Source: Cristatella mucedo
Taxonomy: Eukaryota; Bryozoa; Phylactolaemata; Cristatellidae
Length of the DNA stretch: 64,000 bases
Assembly (NCBI GenBank): GCA_009760855.2
Contig: WPIO01000051.1
Location: 490,001-554,000 of the forward strand
Direction: 5' to 3'
Below are positions 22,771 to 35,236 of the stretch, piece after piece. A program made the position numbers and the translations under genes. Position 1 is the stretch's first letter; every line of letters starts with the position of its first letter. The notes under the pieces are model-generated. The model did not search any database, had not been told where the DNA came from, and saw nothing but the letters and a program-made list of their open reading frames with translations.

Positions 22771-23941
22771 ATATTTGGCGAGGCAGAAAGCTGCTGTCTG
22801 TTTGCCGTGCATCAATTGTGCACTAAATGTTTAACGTGCTATATATAAAGTGACCTAACCCTAGGGAAATAACAATCCTTATGGAGCTACAATTACTTGT
22901 TATATGCTAAACTCCTTTCTAGCTCATAATTTAGAGCCGTTGAAATAACACTAATGCTAATTAAGAGATCCAAATATTGGTTAACTAGATATTTTTATAG
23001 AACGCAGCACGTATTTTGATCGTCTGACAGTAATTTGTCGACGTATGCTATATGTGAAGACAATGTGGTCAATTTTCAGACATGGAACAACGAATGCCAA
23101 GATGGGGCCTTTTTCCTGTACAGTTCAACAGAGGCAAACGTATAGCGACACTTTTATTTACCCTCGCTACAAGGACAGCCAAAATAATGTATTTTATGAT
23201 TCAGGACCACAGAAGACCCTCAGCTGCCGTTCGGCTGCCTATTGAGACTGATATCGCTATGGCCCGGGAACGATATCGAAGCCTCTGTGTTGCCGGTCCA
23301 CTCCAGTTTGCCGACCGAACTACCGAGACTGCCTTTTATGGCACTCAATACTGGGTGTGGGCTGAGGCCCGAATTCTAATCTTAACGGCGTCCTCGAGCC
23401 TAATCCTGTCAAATCCTGCCGAATCCTGCTGCGTGAGTGAGCTTCCATTGCCATTGAGAGCCAAGCTCCTAACCACCACACAACTCTATGGAACTGGCTA
23501 CAAAAGACTGTAATTGCATCTGGTGTTATACACAAATGTTGTAATTTTGCTTTTAAAGATTCAGATCTCCTGCTGGGCTTTTCACAAAGGACGTGAAGAA
23601 AAAAAATATCGACTGAGTGTTTAAGCTAACTAGCATCAAGCAAAACAAATATCAATTGAGTATTAGGGCTAACTAGCGCCCTTGCTGCCAGCTTAAGGGC
23701 GTAAATAAAGACTACCGAAGAAAAATCATACGCTTTGAAGATGAGCATGTGCTTTATTTATGTGAGTGTTTTGAGGCATGTGAAGTGGTGATGCATCTCG
23801 AAAGGGCTGTCGTAAATCTATCAGGTGAGATTATCATTATAACCACAATGTTCCAGTTTTATCTTGAGCTGGATAGAGATTTATTTTAATGAATGTAGCT
23901 GCTTTTTAAATAGCTCTGGAGTAAACACATTTCGAAAGCTT
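22771..23941. other. No supported gene
   Basis: A 143-codon plus frame at 23082-23513 has no resemblance to any family and no splice context. I do not call it a gene. Confidence 0.35.
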
Positions 23942-24712
23942 CTAATGTAATGTAATGTATCTCCGTCAGTAACTCCACAAAGTCATAAAGACCATGTGGG
24001 TGTTACGCAGGAGAGTTTTGTATAGCGCACTCACAACCTAAGCGGCTTTCGGTACGCATTCGGTAGCCAACAGACTTCATCTCACGCAACAAAGAGAAAG
24101 TGGGAAGCATAGCAGAGTTAGGAGAGCAGTTGAGGTAGTGAGTAGCATAGAAGTAGCAGTTCAGGACCGCTGAAAAAGATGTGCCATAGTCGGCAGTTGG
24201 AGAGTAGATGTCGTTTCGTAAGAATTGTGGAAGCGAGTTCCACAGTCTATGACCTGCAGAGCTAAAGCTTCTGTCGCCAACTGTCTATAAGCGGAGGAAC
24301 GGGACAGCTAATTTATTGTCCACACAGGACCTGAGGGCGCGAACAGGTTGAAACTGATGCAGCAGTTCAGCTAAGTATGAAGGAGCCAAGCCGTGGCGGG
24401 CCTTGTGGGTCAGCGTAAGAACTTTGCTCCGTATCCTTTGCTCAACCGGCAACCATCCTAGCTCTTTCAGCAGAGGTGACACGTGCTCAAACAGCTGGGA
24501 CTTGAAGACCAGCCTTGCAGCCATATTCATAGTCCGCTGTAGTGGCATAATAGCTTTCTTTGGTAGCCCAGCCAAAAGGGAATTACAATAATCAAGCCGA
24601 GACAGAACTAAAGAGCTAGTTAAATTTTTTACAAGCCACTGTGGGAGACAGCTTCTAATCTTGGATAGGGATCGGATGTGATGGCTAGCTGCAGCTTCTC
24701 ACTCACAGTGAT
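23942..24712 (-). mobile_element. LINE family B, 5'-truncated 3' end
   Basis: A minus-strand copy with its (ACATT)n tail at the left (aatgtaatgtaatgtatctc, 23944-23963). On the minus strand it encodes MNMAARLVFKSQLFEHVSPL, LGWLPVEQRIRSKVLTLTHK and ARHGLAPSYLAELLHQFQPV in one 96-codon frame (24575-24285). It then has the Ser-Cys-Val-Asp-Asn-Lys segment and the 3' untranslated region. The frame is better kept than in the 19.4 kb copy. The 5' truncation is near 24712. Confidence 0.88.
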
Positions 24713-26559
24713 TAAAAAAACCGGGATCTGCATACACCTAATGTGAGTACGCATCTACACGAAAGGAAAAACTATGTATTCTTATCGGCGGACACGATTT
24801 TACATGTTTTGTGAGCTCATAGCAAGATCTAATAGCTTTTTTTAAGTACGCCGACTGACAGTAGCTAACAAGCCAAGTAGACATGGAATGATAACTCAGT
24901 GTATTAGGTTTCGCTTCATACTTACAGGAGGTGGCATTCTCTCTTTAGTCTTCTTGCCAAGCGTCTTCGTTGATGACACTCTTAGTTGGCCAACACCCGA
25001 TCAACTGTGGATCATTATGGATCGCGTCAAAATCACTTCTTGACTAATTGATAAGACAAATTGTGGTCTGTAATGTGACCTTAATTTTCTTTAGTTTATT
25101 ATTAGGGTATCTTTGTGGAAGTGATTCGGTTGAAATCGCTGAAGAATGTATTCGTATATTACAGGTTTGTAGTTAGATTCTAATTTGATAAACTTGATGG
25201 AAGTAGATTCAAGCTGAAAATGTATTTTTTCTTATACGTATCCAGTCTATGTGCACGTAAGTCGATTGGAATGATAATTTTATTAAAGAATAGTAGTCTG
25301 TCATTACATAGTTATGTATCTTAGTAATTGCATTTTCCATGAACCCTCAAAAGTTGAAAATATAAAATAATATTTGAATGGTGCGTTTAATTTTATTTGC
25401 TTAGACGCCAAGACACCAACCCTAGGACGTGGAAAGACTTCCCTTCAACGCTTAGATGACTACTTATCAAAACTGTGGTAAAGTATTCCGTGCACAAGCA
25501 AGGTCAGTGTCATTTTCTTTTAATGACACTATTCCAATAAAGATTAGGATGTATAGGCACGCAAATTTATTTGTCTGATTCACTATAAAAAGGTAACCGA
25601 GTTCCAGGGGTCAAAGGCTAAATCCCGCCAAACTCCGCCATACTCCGGCCACGCTGCCGCTCGCCATGCCGCCGAGCTAGGGTAAAACGAGCGGCCGTCA
25701 GTGTAAACCTCTTTATAATAATTCATGCGCCAACAACAACATGATAACTAAACAAGTCTACAGGGAAGGTCCTATACACAGTACACTATGGGGGGGGCGC
25801 AAGACGACGCAGCAAGCGCGAGCAAACGTGTTAGTTGGGGTCAGTCGGCTTCTGCAGTCCTGTCGTTGTACCGACTCCGTATCCAACAGTACGAGCGTAC
25901 GCCGTCCAAAACACGGCTGACTGAGTAACTGCTTGGCTAGTCCGAGTCGACAACTACAACAGTCGTGAGCTTCCACCGAAAGACGCCAACACACGGGGGG
26001 CGATCACGAACACGCTACACGGGAATCATGGAATGTACAAGTCTCAACAACGAGCAAGCTATTCATCTCGGCTCGGGCCTTGGGTACTCGTTCCCTTGCG
26101 TGCGTGGCAGCATCGCCGGAGCACGCCTGCAAGAATCGATTGTGCAAACTCGGCGACACCGGGAGCCTCCAACACCACGATTTATTTGGCAAACTTCTCC
26201 TAGCCAGGAGCCCCGGTGACCTTTCGTCACCACACATCCAGCTCCGCCATAGGTCCAACCCCGGCCTAGCCGGTGACCCTCATTACAGCCGTCTGGTCCC
26301 AGCCAACCGAACCTAGCCTGGGTACAAACAAGCTCTTTCTTTTACAGCCCGAGCAAGATCCTGACAGTCTAATTAAACTCTATTATCAGTCTCGAGTCCG
26401 GCACTTTTGTTTAAACCCTCCAAAATATTGCAACTGATGATCTCTTAGCTCACGGTAAATAGCGCGGGCTGTACAGAAAATTTCAAATAATAATAGAGTC
26501 TCAACAAGCTATTGAAATTGGTCCCCTCGTGGTGTGATTCAGCGATGCCACAAGTGGAC
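24713..26559. other. AT-rich flank and a GC-rich island at 25.6-26.35 kb
   Basis: The first 850 bases show nothing. From about 25600 to 26350 the sequence is GC- and CpG-rich, with open frames on both strands (minus 25994-25758, minus 26258-26004, plus 25965-26316). None resembles a known family. Read on the minus strand it contains an AATAAA after a pyrimidine-rich region, which would also fit an LTR-like or other repeat unit. I cannot decide between host CpG island and mobile element. Confidence 0.3.
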
Positions 26560-28760
26560 TACGGAATTGAATGAATATGGAATATTGAATGAATACGGAG
26601 ATGAATGCCCAGAAACTAGGTCAGAAGAGCAGTTGAGGTTATGGAAGGCATGGAAATAGCAGTATAGAACAGGTTGAAATGATGTGAAATAGACGGCAGT
26701 AGGAGAGTAGCCGTCGTTGGGTAGGAATTGTGGAAGAGAGTTCTACAGTCTAAGACTTGCAGAGCCAAAGTTTCTGTCACCAACTTTCTATAAACGTAGA
26801 ACTTGAACGGCTAATTTATTGTCGATACAGGACCTGAAGACCAGAGAAGTCTGAAGCTGAGGAAGCTTCACTAGGTACGGAGGAGCCAAGCCGTGGTGGG
26901 CCTTGCGGGTCAGTGTAAGAAGTTTACTCTGTATTCATTGATCACCTGGAAGCCATCGAAGCCATTTCTGCAAAAGAAACACATGATGAACCTTTGGGAT
27001 TTATTAACTCCCCTTGCAGCCATATTCATTAAAAGCTGCAGTGGCCTAGTAGACTTTTTCAGTTACCCACTTAAAAAGAAATTTCAAAACTTGAGCAGAG
27101 AGATAAAACAAGAGATAATTAATTTTTGTAAGCCACTGTGGTAGAAAGTCTCTTAGATAAGAATAAGAATTGATTGCAAGCGGTGGAGGCATTCCTATCA
27201 TTAAACAATTTCAAGATTTAGGCATTTAGCAAAGATGTGTCCCAAATTTCAAGCACACGATGACGGGTATCACAACAGCAACGCCATTTCAAAGAGCAAT
27301 GTCTTCTTGTCCAGACAAACGCTTGAGTTGTCTTTTGAATAGTAGTTTTTTATTGTCGTTAAGTTTAAGGAAATTTTCCGACAGCCATTATAAAATGACT
27401 GCAAGTCAAGCGTTCAGTTAATCAGTAGCCGAAGCTCATTCCGACGGTTTAAACGATTAATGCAGCTAATTATCTTCAGCGATAAAGTACTGACTGATTC
27501 AGTGGGCCTCAAAACAATTTCACCCAGAGGTTCAGCATAAATTAAGAGCAGCAAAGAACCACAGGAGGGCCCTTGTAGGGCTCCAAACGTGACTGATCGG
27601 ATGGATAAGACCTGCAGTCAGTTGGCTATCCAAAGCATACCGAAAATAACGTACGCTCTGAGTTAGCTATAGAAAACTATTCTGTATAAAAAGCACTTAG
27701 TCTGTGTTGTTCTGTGGAGTTACAGACGGATGCACATTACATTAACCACGAAAGACAACATTTAAACGCGATCGGACGAGTATGATTTGAACCACGCCAC
27801 GCCAGAGGCACGTTTGCTAGAGCAACCGTTATTCTCGATAATTCAAGTAGCGTATCGCTATCGAAAGTGTCGCAGGCAACTGATAGCTCCAGAAGGGCTA
27901 GGGCAGTGACTTTCCCGTCATCGTTGCAGCATTGGATGTCATTGGTTACATGGAGGACACTGGTATCGATGGAGACGTGTCGCTAAAATTCCGACTGAAT
28001 TTTTTTTGAGTCTATTATTTCCTGCTGGTTTGCGACAATATTTTTAAGAAATTGTGACATAAAAGGAAACAGTTTGCCCAGATGCATGAATCTGGTAGAC
28101 TTGTCGTGTATAGTTTAAACGATGGCCGATTTGAAGGACTTGGGTACATCCTGGTTATTCAGAGAAGCACTGCAAATCTAAGTTAAGGTTAGGCCGAGCA
28201 TGTCTGCCAGTGAAAAAAACAGAGGAATGGTTTGGATAACCTGAACGAGCTCATTTTTCTAGAATGTATATAGGCTGCCATATCGTAAGCAAAAATTTTG
28301 GAAAATCTCTTAAAGAAGGTCACAGGCTGCAACTCAGTAATTCCTTTAGTCAGAAAGGGCTCTACGGAGGCATGAATATGTGCAATTTTGTCAATGAAAA
28401 AGACTGAAAACTTGCCTGCCGAGCGGTCAATATTTGGGGAGTGTGACCACTTTAATTTGGCGAGCAAATTGTTCACCATCTCATAAACCTGTTTTGGATC
28501 AGACGGGCATGACTTAAATTTTTGCGTGGAAAAAATGCTCGGGTTTTACCAAGTGTCCGGGTGTAGACTCGAAAGATATCTTTGAAATTGGCTAGACATC
28601 CATCCAATCCAGACTTCTTAAAGCTGCATTCAAACATTCCCTTAATATAGCCTACCTTATTAAGTCTTTTGATAATTGAAAGGAGTCTCCATGACACCAT
28701 GTATTTAAATAGCGAATGACGAGTCTTCACAGCTGTCGCCAGTGTATGCAATGGGCAATG
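26560..28760 (-). mobile_element. LINE family B, long decayed copy with a nested insertion
   Basis: On the minus strand this copy runs from the linker after the endonuclease (FKKSGLDGCLANFKDIFRVY, about 28640) through HSPNIDRSAGKFSVFFIDKI and QPVTFFKRFSKIFAYDM to the polymerase core and the C-terminus. It then enters the 3' untranslated region near 26600, where the ACATT tail is missing. All frames are broken. A plus-strand LINE B 3' end is inserted at 27612-27744. Confidence 0.8.
27612..27744 (+). mobile_element. LINE family B 3' fragment nested in an antisense LINE B
   Basis: This 130-bp plus-strand piece matches the last part of the LINE B 3' untranslated region (gcagtcagttggctatccaa, then gtggagttacagacgg) and ends cacattacatta. 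It interrupts the minus-strand copy, whose sequence continues on either side. Confidence 0.8.
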
Positions 28761-29434
28761 AAGTATGGCACATTTTAGGGCTCTAACTAACGACCTTGGT
28801 CGTGATCACCATGCACCATGGGCTAATACATTAGGGCTAATGAGACAATAGTAATAATGCAAGAATTGATTGTTCTTATTAAGCTCTAGATGGATATTCT
28901 TGTGCATGTTTCTATTGATGCTTATTAGTAATGGCAGACTCCAGCAAACTTCTTAGCTGATAACATAGCCAGTATACCACCTCAAATTTAGTTAAAGAAG
29001 TTACCAGTGCCAAATCTGCCCACAGACGGTTGGCCTAATATTTGAAAGTAGCTAGCATTGGCCAATCGTATCAGAATCGGGTTGGAAGATGTCAATTCCC
29101 ATTGACCTGGTGAAGTGCTGAAGGGGTTGGGAGCATCCATGTTCTATTACATGTGACTGTCTTTCTCTCTAGAAGGCCTGTTTTACAGTTGTACACTCCA
29201 CGGTTTGGAGCTATGCGGAGGAAGAACCTCAGAGAGAGTTGCTTAAAGATTCTACGAAATTCTAGGTGCCGCGGAAGTCATCTTGGAAGCGATAGCATTG
29301 CGAAAGAGCTCCTACGTGGTATCGAGCTTGACCCTATGCTTACGCAGAATCCGATTATTGCAAAGGGGGCGAACTCTATTTGCTATTGACTGCTGTGGCC
29401 TCCTCTATCCTAAGACCTTCACTGTCTCTATAGC

Positions 29435-29436
<2 letters not shown>
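28761..29436. other. No recognisable feature
   Basis: Nothing coding or repetitive can be supported. A 78-codon plus frame at 29153-29389 lacks any motif. Confidence 0.35.
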
Positions 29437-29512
<76 letters not shown>

Positions 29513-29531
29513 CGAGAGAGGAAGAGAGATA
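29437..29531. repeat. (GA)n microsatellite
   Basis: About 40 GA units with two GAGC interruptions near the right edge. Frames across it are repeat translations. Confidence 0.95.
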
Positions 29532-30807
29532 ATTGAGTAAACATTACATGTTTGCAACCGTTCACAGTTGGTTTCAATGTGAGGCATGGGATAACAGCTT
29601 TGCTTTCACCTAGTTTCAAAGTCAGTGACCCTACCTTTGAGAATGCCACCGAAACATCTCGACACGCAAATGATGAGCTTAACCAAGTCGGCAAAATACG
29701 AACCTGAGTCACGCGAGCACAGAAAGTATTCATTCAACGAGCAGTCTTCTCTGCCATCAAAAAAAGCACCAGCGTTTTACTCGTTTCACTGTCGCCGCGA
29801 TGAGAGACGGCGAGTATGGCTCCTCAGTGCCGATCGCAAATTAGTAAAGCAGATTGGTCTGATCATCTGAGAAGCTGATCATCAGATTAATATTATTAAT
29901 AATAATATTTCATATACTGACAGACTCGAAGCCAGTCGCAGCAGTCACCACAGAGTGCCCGCATAGCACATATATCAATGTTCCGCCTTCGAATATTCCG
30001 GGTCGATTTAGTAGGTTCATTTGTGCTGCCATAATTATCATACCGCAATTAAGCTGATCTTCTTATCTCAGCACTACTGCGGTAAAAGACTGGGTGCTTT
30101 CATCATATTTGATTTCCAAAAAGAGAGAGTGATGGTAGCATTTGCATATAGTATCGTGTTTCTGCACATGGAGAAACGAAACACTCAATAAATACATTTC
30201 TAAATTCTGTCATACGCTTCATAGTAGTGATTATTAACCCTTAACTCACGATTTATGACTCGGTCGATACTTGCTAAAGTTAACCGAAGTACTGTTCCTT
30301 AAACCACCTTAGGATTGTTTATGCAAGATGCTTAATTTGTGCCAATTTAGCAGGAAATGTTCCTGAACCTCTACTTTTTTTGGCAGATCGAGCAGAAAAT
30401 TTAGCTCCGAGCCCTCGAATAGTGCACGCTTTATAATCGTAAGATGAAAAGACATTATTAGATAAAATAGTGCCCAATAGAATATAAATAATACAGATAA
30501 TGATCAAGACAATACAAATAGAGCCCAAGATTAGCAGCGAGATTATCACAAGATGCCTGCTGAGAGTCAACAGCAATGATCCCACTTAAAAAATTATATA
30601 CCACATCTCTATCTTACAAGAATTTTACGAAGGGCCAGATGAAGTCCCGGGGCTGAAGTCATATGCAATAAGAACAAGAGACTTAAATGATGCTAGTTCG
30701 AATAAACGCCTGGCAATACTAACACAGCCGGGGTCTCAAAGCATGGCTAATGAAACTTAAATGCGACACTGATAATCGTGGTTCCGCCGACGGTAGTAGA
30801 CCTAGAT
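29532..30807. other. No supported gene
   Basis: A minus frame at 30585-30319 encodes a hydrophobic stretch (LVIISLLILGSICIVLIII) followed by a basic tail. In such AT-rich DNA this arises easily by chance, and there is no family match. Confidence 0.3.
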
Positions 30808-30938
30808 GCCGAGCTGGTTTGATCCAGTGGTTAAAGTGCATGCCCCGACGAAGGCCTGGCCGAGGTCGTGGGCTTGAGCGACATGGCGTGTGTGTAGCGC
30901 CTGAATAGAGACTAAGTTCTCTTAGGGTGATATACAAA
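30808..30938 (+). mobile_element. SINE1 copy
   Basis: A complete SINE1: gccgagctggtttgatccag head, A-box-like ccagtggttaaagtgc, B-box-like ggtcgtgggcttgagc, then the LINE A-like tail (gcgcctgaatagagac ... ctcttagggtgatatacaaa). Confidence 0.87.
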
Positions 30939-30987
30939 TTAATTGTACATGTTTTTGTTGACAGCAGTTAAGGGTGCTCATAAATTA

Positions 30988-31022
30988 ATTTGACACACAC
31001 ACACACACATATATATACATAT

Positions 31023-31060
<38 letters not shown>
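30988..31060. repeat. (CA)n-(TA)n microsatellite between two SINE1 copies
   Basis: (CA)n at 30992-31008 is followed by a TA-rich stretch and (AT)n up to about 31058. It lies between the 3' ends of two oppositely oriented SINE1 copies. Confidence 0.93.
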
Positions 31061-31061
<1 letters not shown>

Positions 31062-31062
<1 letters not shown>

Positions 31063-31195
31063 CATTTGTATAGCACCCCAAGAAAACTTAACCTCTATTC
31101 AGGTGCTTCACATATGCCTCGGGGCTCGAGCCCTCAACCTCAGCCAGACCTTGGTCGGGGCGAGCACCTTAACCACTGGACCAAACCAGCTCGGC
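31062..31195 (-). mobile_element. SINE1 copy, inverted relative to its neighbour
   Basis: A minus-strand SINE1 with the head at the right (accactggaccaaaccagct), the B box at cggggctcgagccc and the LINE A-like tail at the left (tagcaccccaagaaaactta). It forms a tail-to-tail pair with the copy at 30808-30938. Confidence 0.87.
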
Positions 31196-31480
31196 ACCTA
31201 TGCCGATATATGCCTATGCCGATAGGTAGAGCAGTCCACTTAATAGTCACACGGTCAAATCTGTATTGCTCACGCCATAGCGTACCACTCACTTGGTGCC
31301 CAACTTGCAACCGAACTAACTATTATTACTTTAGATTTCAAAAAATACTTAATCAACTACAGATTAGGTGATGTAGCATCCAAACTTTTCAAGATTAAGT
31401 TGTTGCACATCCTAGTTTCTCATTTAGAAAACATCATAAACTAATTGTGATGGAGTTTTGAGATCCATGGTACTTACACT

Positions 31481-31665
31481 GGTAAGCCGTGATGGCACAC
31501 TAGGTAAGGCGGTTGCTTTCACGACCTCGGTCCCGAGGTCGTGGGTTCGATTCCTGTGGTGGGCGATTCTGTATTGCCACTGCAAGCGGCGGTGATAGCC
31601 GTAAAGGCTCTTCTGTTGCTATACAAAAAGAGGCTGCTTAATCAGCTAGGACTTTTTTTACACGA
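31481..31665 (+). mobile_element. SINE2 copy, well preserved
   Basis: This tRNA-derived SINE has the best head of its family: A-box-like tggcacactaggtaaggcgg and B box gggttcgattcc (31543-31554), which matches the RNA polymerase III consensus. Between them lies a perfect hairpin (acgacctcgg-tc-ccgaggtcgt, 31521-31542) where a tRNA would have its anticodon arm. The body (gggcgattctgtattgccac, then gatagccgtaaaggctcttc) ends gctatacaaaaagaggctgc. Confidence 0.85.
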
Positions 31666-33591
31666 GAATTCATATGAATAGAGAAAAAGCTGAGAGGAAA
31701 GTTATAGCGATTAAAATAATAATTCTAAATTCTATTAGAAAGCCGTAAGATAACCAAAAGTTTATTTCGCTTCAAAAGCTGCCTCGATGAAAGTAATAAC
31801 CAGGAGGTAATCAAAGAGGGTATCATGCTCAGACAAAAATACGAATGATGCAAGTACCATGCTTCAACGAACGATGACGATCTAACAAGAGTACACTAAC
31901 TAATGCTGGTTAGTATGAGTCGTGGCTATTAATATGCACCAAACCCCGCACGTTAAACAAGAAAAATGGACGTGAAGAGTAAAGACCAGTTTACTCGGAT
32001 GCTGGAACAGCTGTGCGGAACAGGTGCATCTAGCTGAGACAATGATTCAAAGTCAATGCTGGTGCTTTCAGACGCCAGAAGCCATTTCCAGACTTGATGT
32101 GAACACACAGTGGAGGCTAGACCCATACAATTATTTTAATTCAGTTCAACGAAAGGCTAACCTAATCCGAGCTGAGAAGGGGATGGGGTGAGATCACACT
32201 CGAGGATTAAAAGGGTCGGATAGCTAGGACAATGCGAGTGAAGCAACTTGATTACCAAAGAGAGAACCTACAAGTAGAACTAATGCTTAATATATGCACC
32301 CAGAGATGCTCAGAACGAAACGCTGAGCTGTGGAAGCAATGCCTTTGATTGCAGAACAAATGACCTGTCTAGGTTTGCGCCAGCAAAATAAGATAAATGG
32401 GCACCCGTTAGGAGTCTTAAATAAAAGATTGGCGTCAATCTAGACGCGATGTCTGTCATCTTCGATTGGTTGGGCTGTTGTAGGCTTGTCTAAGCAGGCT
32501 CTAATTTGGGTAAAGTTCCAATGCTAAAATTAAATTAGATCAACTTGACTGGGTACCTAACGGGATATTAAAGTAACCAGTTTTAATAAAACAGCGAGCC
32601 CTATTACCCTAAGCGGGATCTGGGGCATGCTAAGAACCCACGTTGAGTGCGAGATCTCCCAACTTCAAAATGTCACTGCGTTTTTCAATAACCTTGAGAT
32701 TGGTCTGATCGTCATTATTATTAAGAAAGTACATGGCCATCCCAGTGTGCAAGTGGTCAATTCAGACCGCAAGAGAGATACAGGATTTGGAAGCTGAATC
32801 ATACGTTGAGAATGATCAACTGATATCTATTGATGAGATTCTAAATCGTTGAAATTTTTGGTACGAACTATGAGTACCCGCTTGCACGTCCTTACACCAC
32901 TATTAACTTGCAGGTGATGCAACGATACACCCAGGTATGCTTATAGCAGTTTAACGCGGAAGCAACGAAAAGCTCTCATACCTCCTACGATAACAAGTCC
33001 CATCTATGGCCCATATACGTCTATTCGAAAGCGATTGAGAGTTACGGGCATCCAACGTCCGCCAGAAACTTTTTGAGATTACAGAAACGTTAGCACGGCA
33101 CCCAGACTACCTCAGAATTTCCGGCTGGCTGAAAGCATCGGTGAAACTCCTACCTGACCCAAAGTATCGAGTGCCACCAAACTAACTGAATCGACGTCTA
33201 GATTGCAGCTGAACGACTATTGCATGACTTCTGCTTTAAAGCTGTCTAACCGTTAATAATCACGTAGACGGTTCCTAGCCTCAATAATTCAGGAACCCTG
33301 AATAGTAAAGATCTTAGTAGTCACAACATGGCTGATATAACATGTCGCCATTTCAATATAGATAGTGAAGCAAAGGAGCCGTGAGCAAAAATCTGTCGGT
33401 GTCGTAAGCATAATTTTAGGGCTCGCGGGAGTAGCAATAGCCATTTACATTTACACTCTTGAAATTTTTCACGTTTGAAGGAAAGATGGTTTTTCCTCGA
33501 GAAGATAAAACTAAAAGTAGAAATGAGCTGATTCAACAGCTCTATTAATGTATCATCGGAAAATCTCAAGCGAACTCTATTTGGAGGCAAT
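31666..33591. other. No recognisable feature
   Basis: No gene, RNA or repeat is supported in this stretch. Confidence 0.35.
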
Positions 33592-33665
33592 GGGCAATAA
33601 AGAATTGCCTGCTTCAAGACTCAAACGCCAACCTGCGTCGTAAAGTGCGAGCACATATTCCCTCG
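33592..33665 (-). mobile_element. SINE2 head fragment
   Basis: A minus-strand remnant of the tRNA-like head: gcctgcttcaagactcaaac is a decayed reverse B box, followed by gcgtcgtaaagtgcgagcac where other copies have the central stem and A box. Confidence 0.45.
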
Positions 33666-34916
33666 CAGGAGGAAGATCAAGGAGCAAGCTGCCATGCCTG
33701 AAAATCTCAGAAAAAAATCCAGATTTATGGTTAACGAAGTGAGCTTCACTGACAAAGTGACGAGGTATTATTACAATCTAGAATATTATTCGTGTTGAAA
33801 CTGTATCGGAACACGAGAATTGGGTGCACGGCTGGAAGCACTGGGACAGCCCGTGGAAAATCGGTTTATTCTTAGCCGTGCGAGATTAACTTCTTAGAGC
33901 TTAGAAGGCCCACTGTTAGTTTGCTTCTGAATCTGTTCCTAGTACTTCCTTACAGATCTGAGATGAGAGAAATAAAAAAGTGTTACATCCATCGCAAGAT
34001 TCAACTGAAGCTGTGATTAGTTCCGGTGTGACAGTGGACGTGTCAAATTTAACTCACTACCGAGGAGTCGATAAATTTGAAGCTAGGTGAGGTGCTGAAG
34101 GATGCGACATCTAGCAATCGATCTGTAAATAGGTGTCATTGTTGTGATCCCCAGAGAGTGGATGATGTTGGAATTTCGGTTAGATATCCTAACCGCAATC
34201 AGGTCACTGCGAAGAACAGATTCTCATTATCGCAGCATAGAGATGCTGAACAGGCATCACAAAACCTAGTTCTTTTGCAGCTTGGCTTTTGTAATAAGAC
34301 ACTAAAATAGTGAAGAAAAACCTCTATTCATCCAAAAATGCGGGTAGGGCACTGCTTCAACGGATGCTATACTGACAAAATATCAGAAAAAGTATATTTA
34401 TACGGCCAACGTACGGCAAACAAGAAGGCTATTGGGGATCGTTGTGTCGTCAGTTGTAGCATGAGCGGAGTTTATCCGATTCGTTACTTATCGCGTGTTA
34501 CATGAAACGTGTGCCTCTCTGGTGCAGTAGACGTTTGGCGTCAAAGTCGAGTGATTTTTGCCCGTTCAGCGGCAAAAAACCTTTTCCTTTTTGAAGAGCC
34601 ACAATTTGAACTTTTCGGTCGTTTTCATTACTTTTCCAGCTCTTTAGGGCCTCAAGTTTTGGGTTTCAGTGACGTATCTCTGTTAAATCATTGTGCCATA
34701 GTGGATTGCGGAGTATCGTATGTGTTCGACCATTAGAGTTTTGCAAAGCTGCATCCCAAGGCAGTTGCAGGTTCGCTAGCCCAAGTATTAGTAAGTGTGT
34801 GGTGACGAGTGAGGCTTTACATGACTTGGAGTTGTATGGACTGAGCATGCTTAAGAAACCCACGAGTTCAAGCAGTGCTTGTCCGGAAAAAATTGTCAAA
34901 GAATTCATTTTACCAG
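33666..34916. other. No supported gene
   Basis: Short plus frames (34077-34310, 34509-34736) carry no family motif. Confidence 0.3.
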
Positions 34917-35088
34917 TTGTTCTATATCGCCGCTGGAAATCTATATTGTTGCCGATTTATACAGGGCAGCACTGGAGCACGCTTTCTCAACATGCTGCAG
35001 TCGGCAGAAATCGTGCAATACTCTCTACTTAAAACATTCACTTGGCTGGTTGCTGTATTGGATGTTCATGAAGCCAGACTACAAAAAG
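34917..35088 (+). CDS. Unidentified candidate exon
   Basis: An open 172-nt segment lies between an acceptor (tcattttaccag, ending 34916) and a consensus-like donor (GTAAGC from 35089). In that frame it begins LFYIAAGNLYCCRFIQGSTG and ends near VLDVHEARLQK, in phase 0 at the start and phase 1 at the end. The peptide has a mix of helix-type residues but no motif I recognise. The two other plus frames are also open, which weakens the case. It may be a real exon of an unknown gene or chance. Confidence 0.25.
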
Positions 35089-35097
35089 GTAAGCTGA

Positions 35098-35236
35098 TTT
35101 AGCAGCTTCAGTTTATACAGCAGCAGAAGATCCGCCACGGCTATCGCCACCGCTTCTAGTGTCAAGTAAAGGGTCTACCACTGCAAGACTCGAACCTACC
35201 TTCCAGGTCGTGAAGAGCGAGCATCTTACGCCTGGG
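35098..35236 (-). mobile_element. SINE2-like copy
   Basis: A minus-strand tRNA-derived SINE. The reverse B box reads gcaagactcgaacctacctt (that is, GGTTCGAGTCTTGC on the minus strand, 35191-35204), and the A-box region is gagcgagcatcttacgcc. The body to the left (agcagaagatccgccacggc) matches the SINE2 order. It overlaps the end of the candidate exon's donor region. Confidence 0.65.

Noticed and set aside
25600-26350. GC-rich block considered as an LTR or host exon
   Set aside because: I found no paired terminal repeats, primer-binding site or recognisable peptide, so neither call is supported.
29868-29910. ctgatcatc repeats and AATATTATT hairpin
   Set aside because: Short, imperfect and AT-rich; expected by chance.
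30319-30585. Small membrane protein on the minus strand
   Set aside because: A hydrophobic run in AT-rich DNA with no family, signal or splice context.
31481-31570. tRNA gene suggested by a consensus B box
   Set aside because: No acceptor stem pairing; the anticodon arm is replaced by a palindrome and the sequence recurs as a dispersed SINE with a body and tail.
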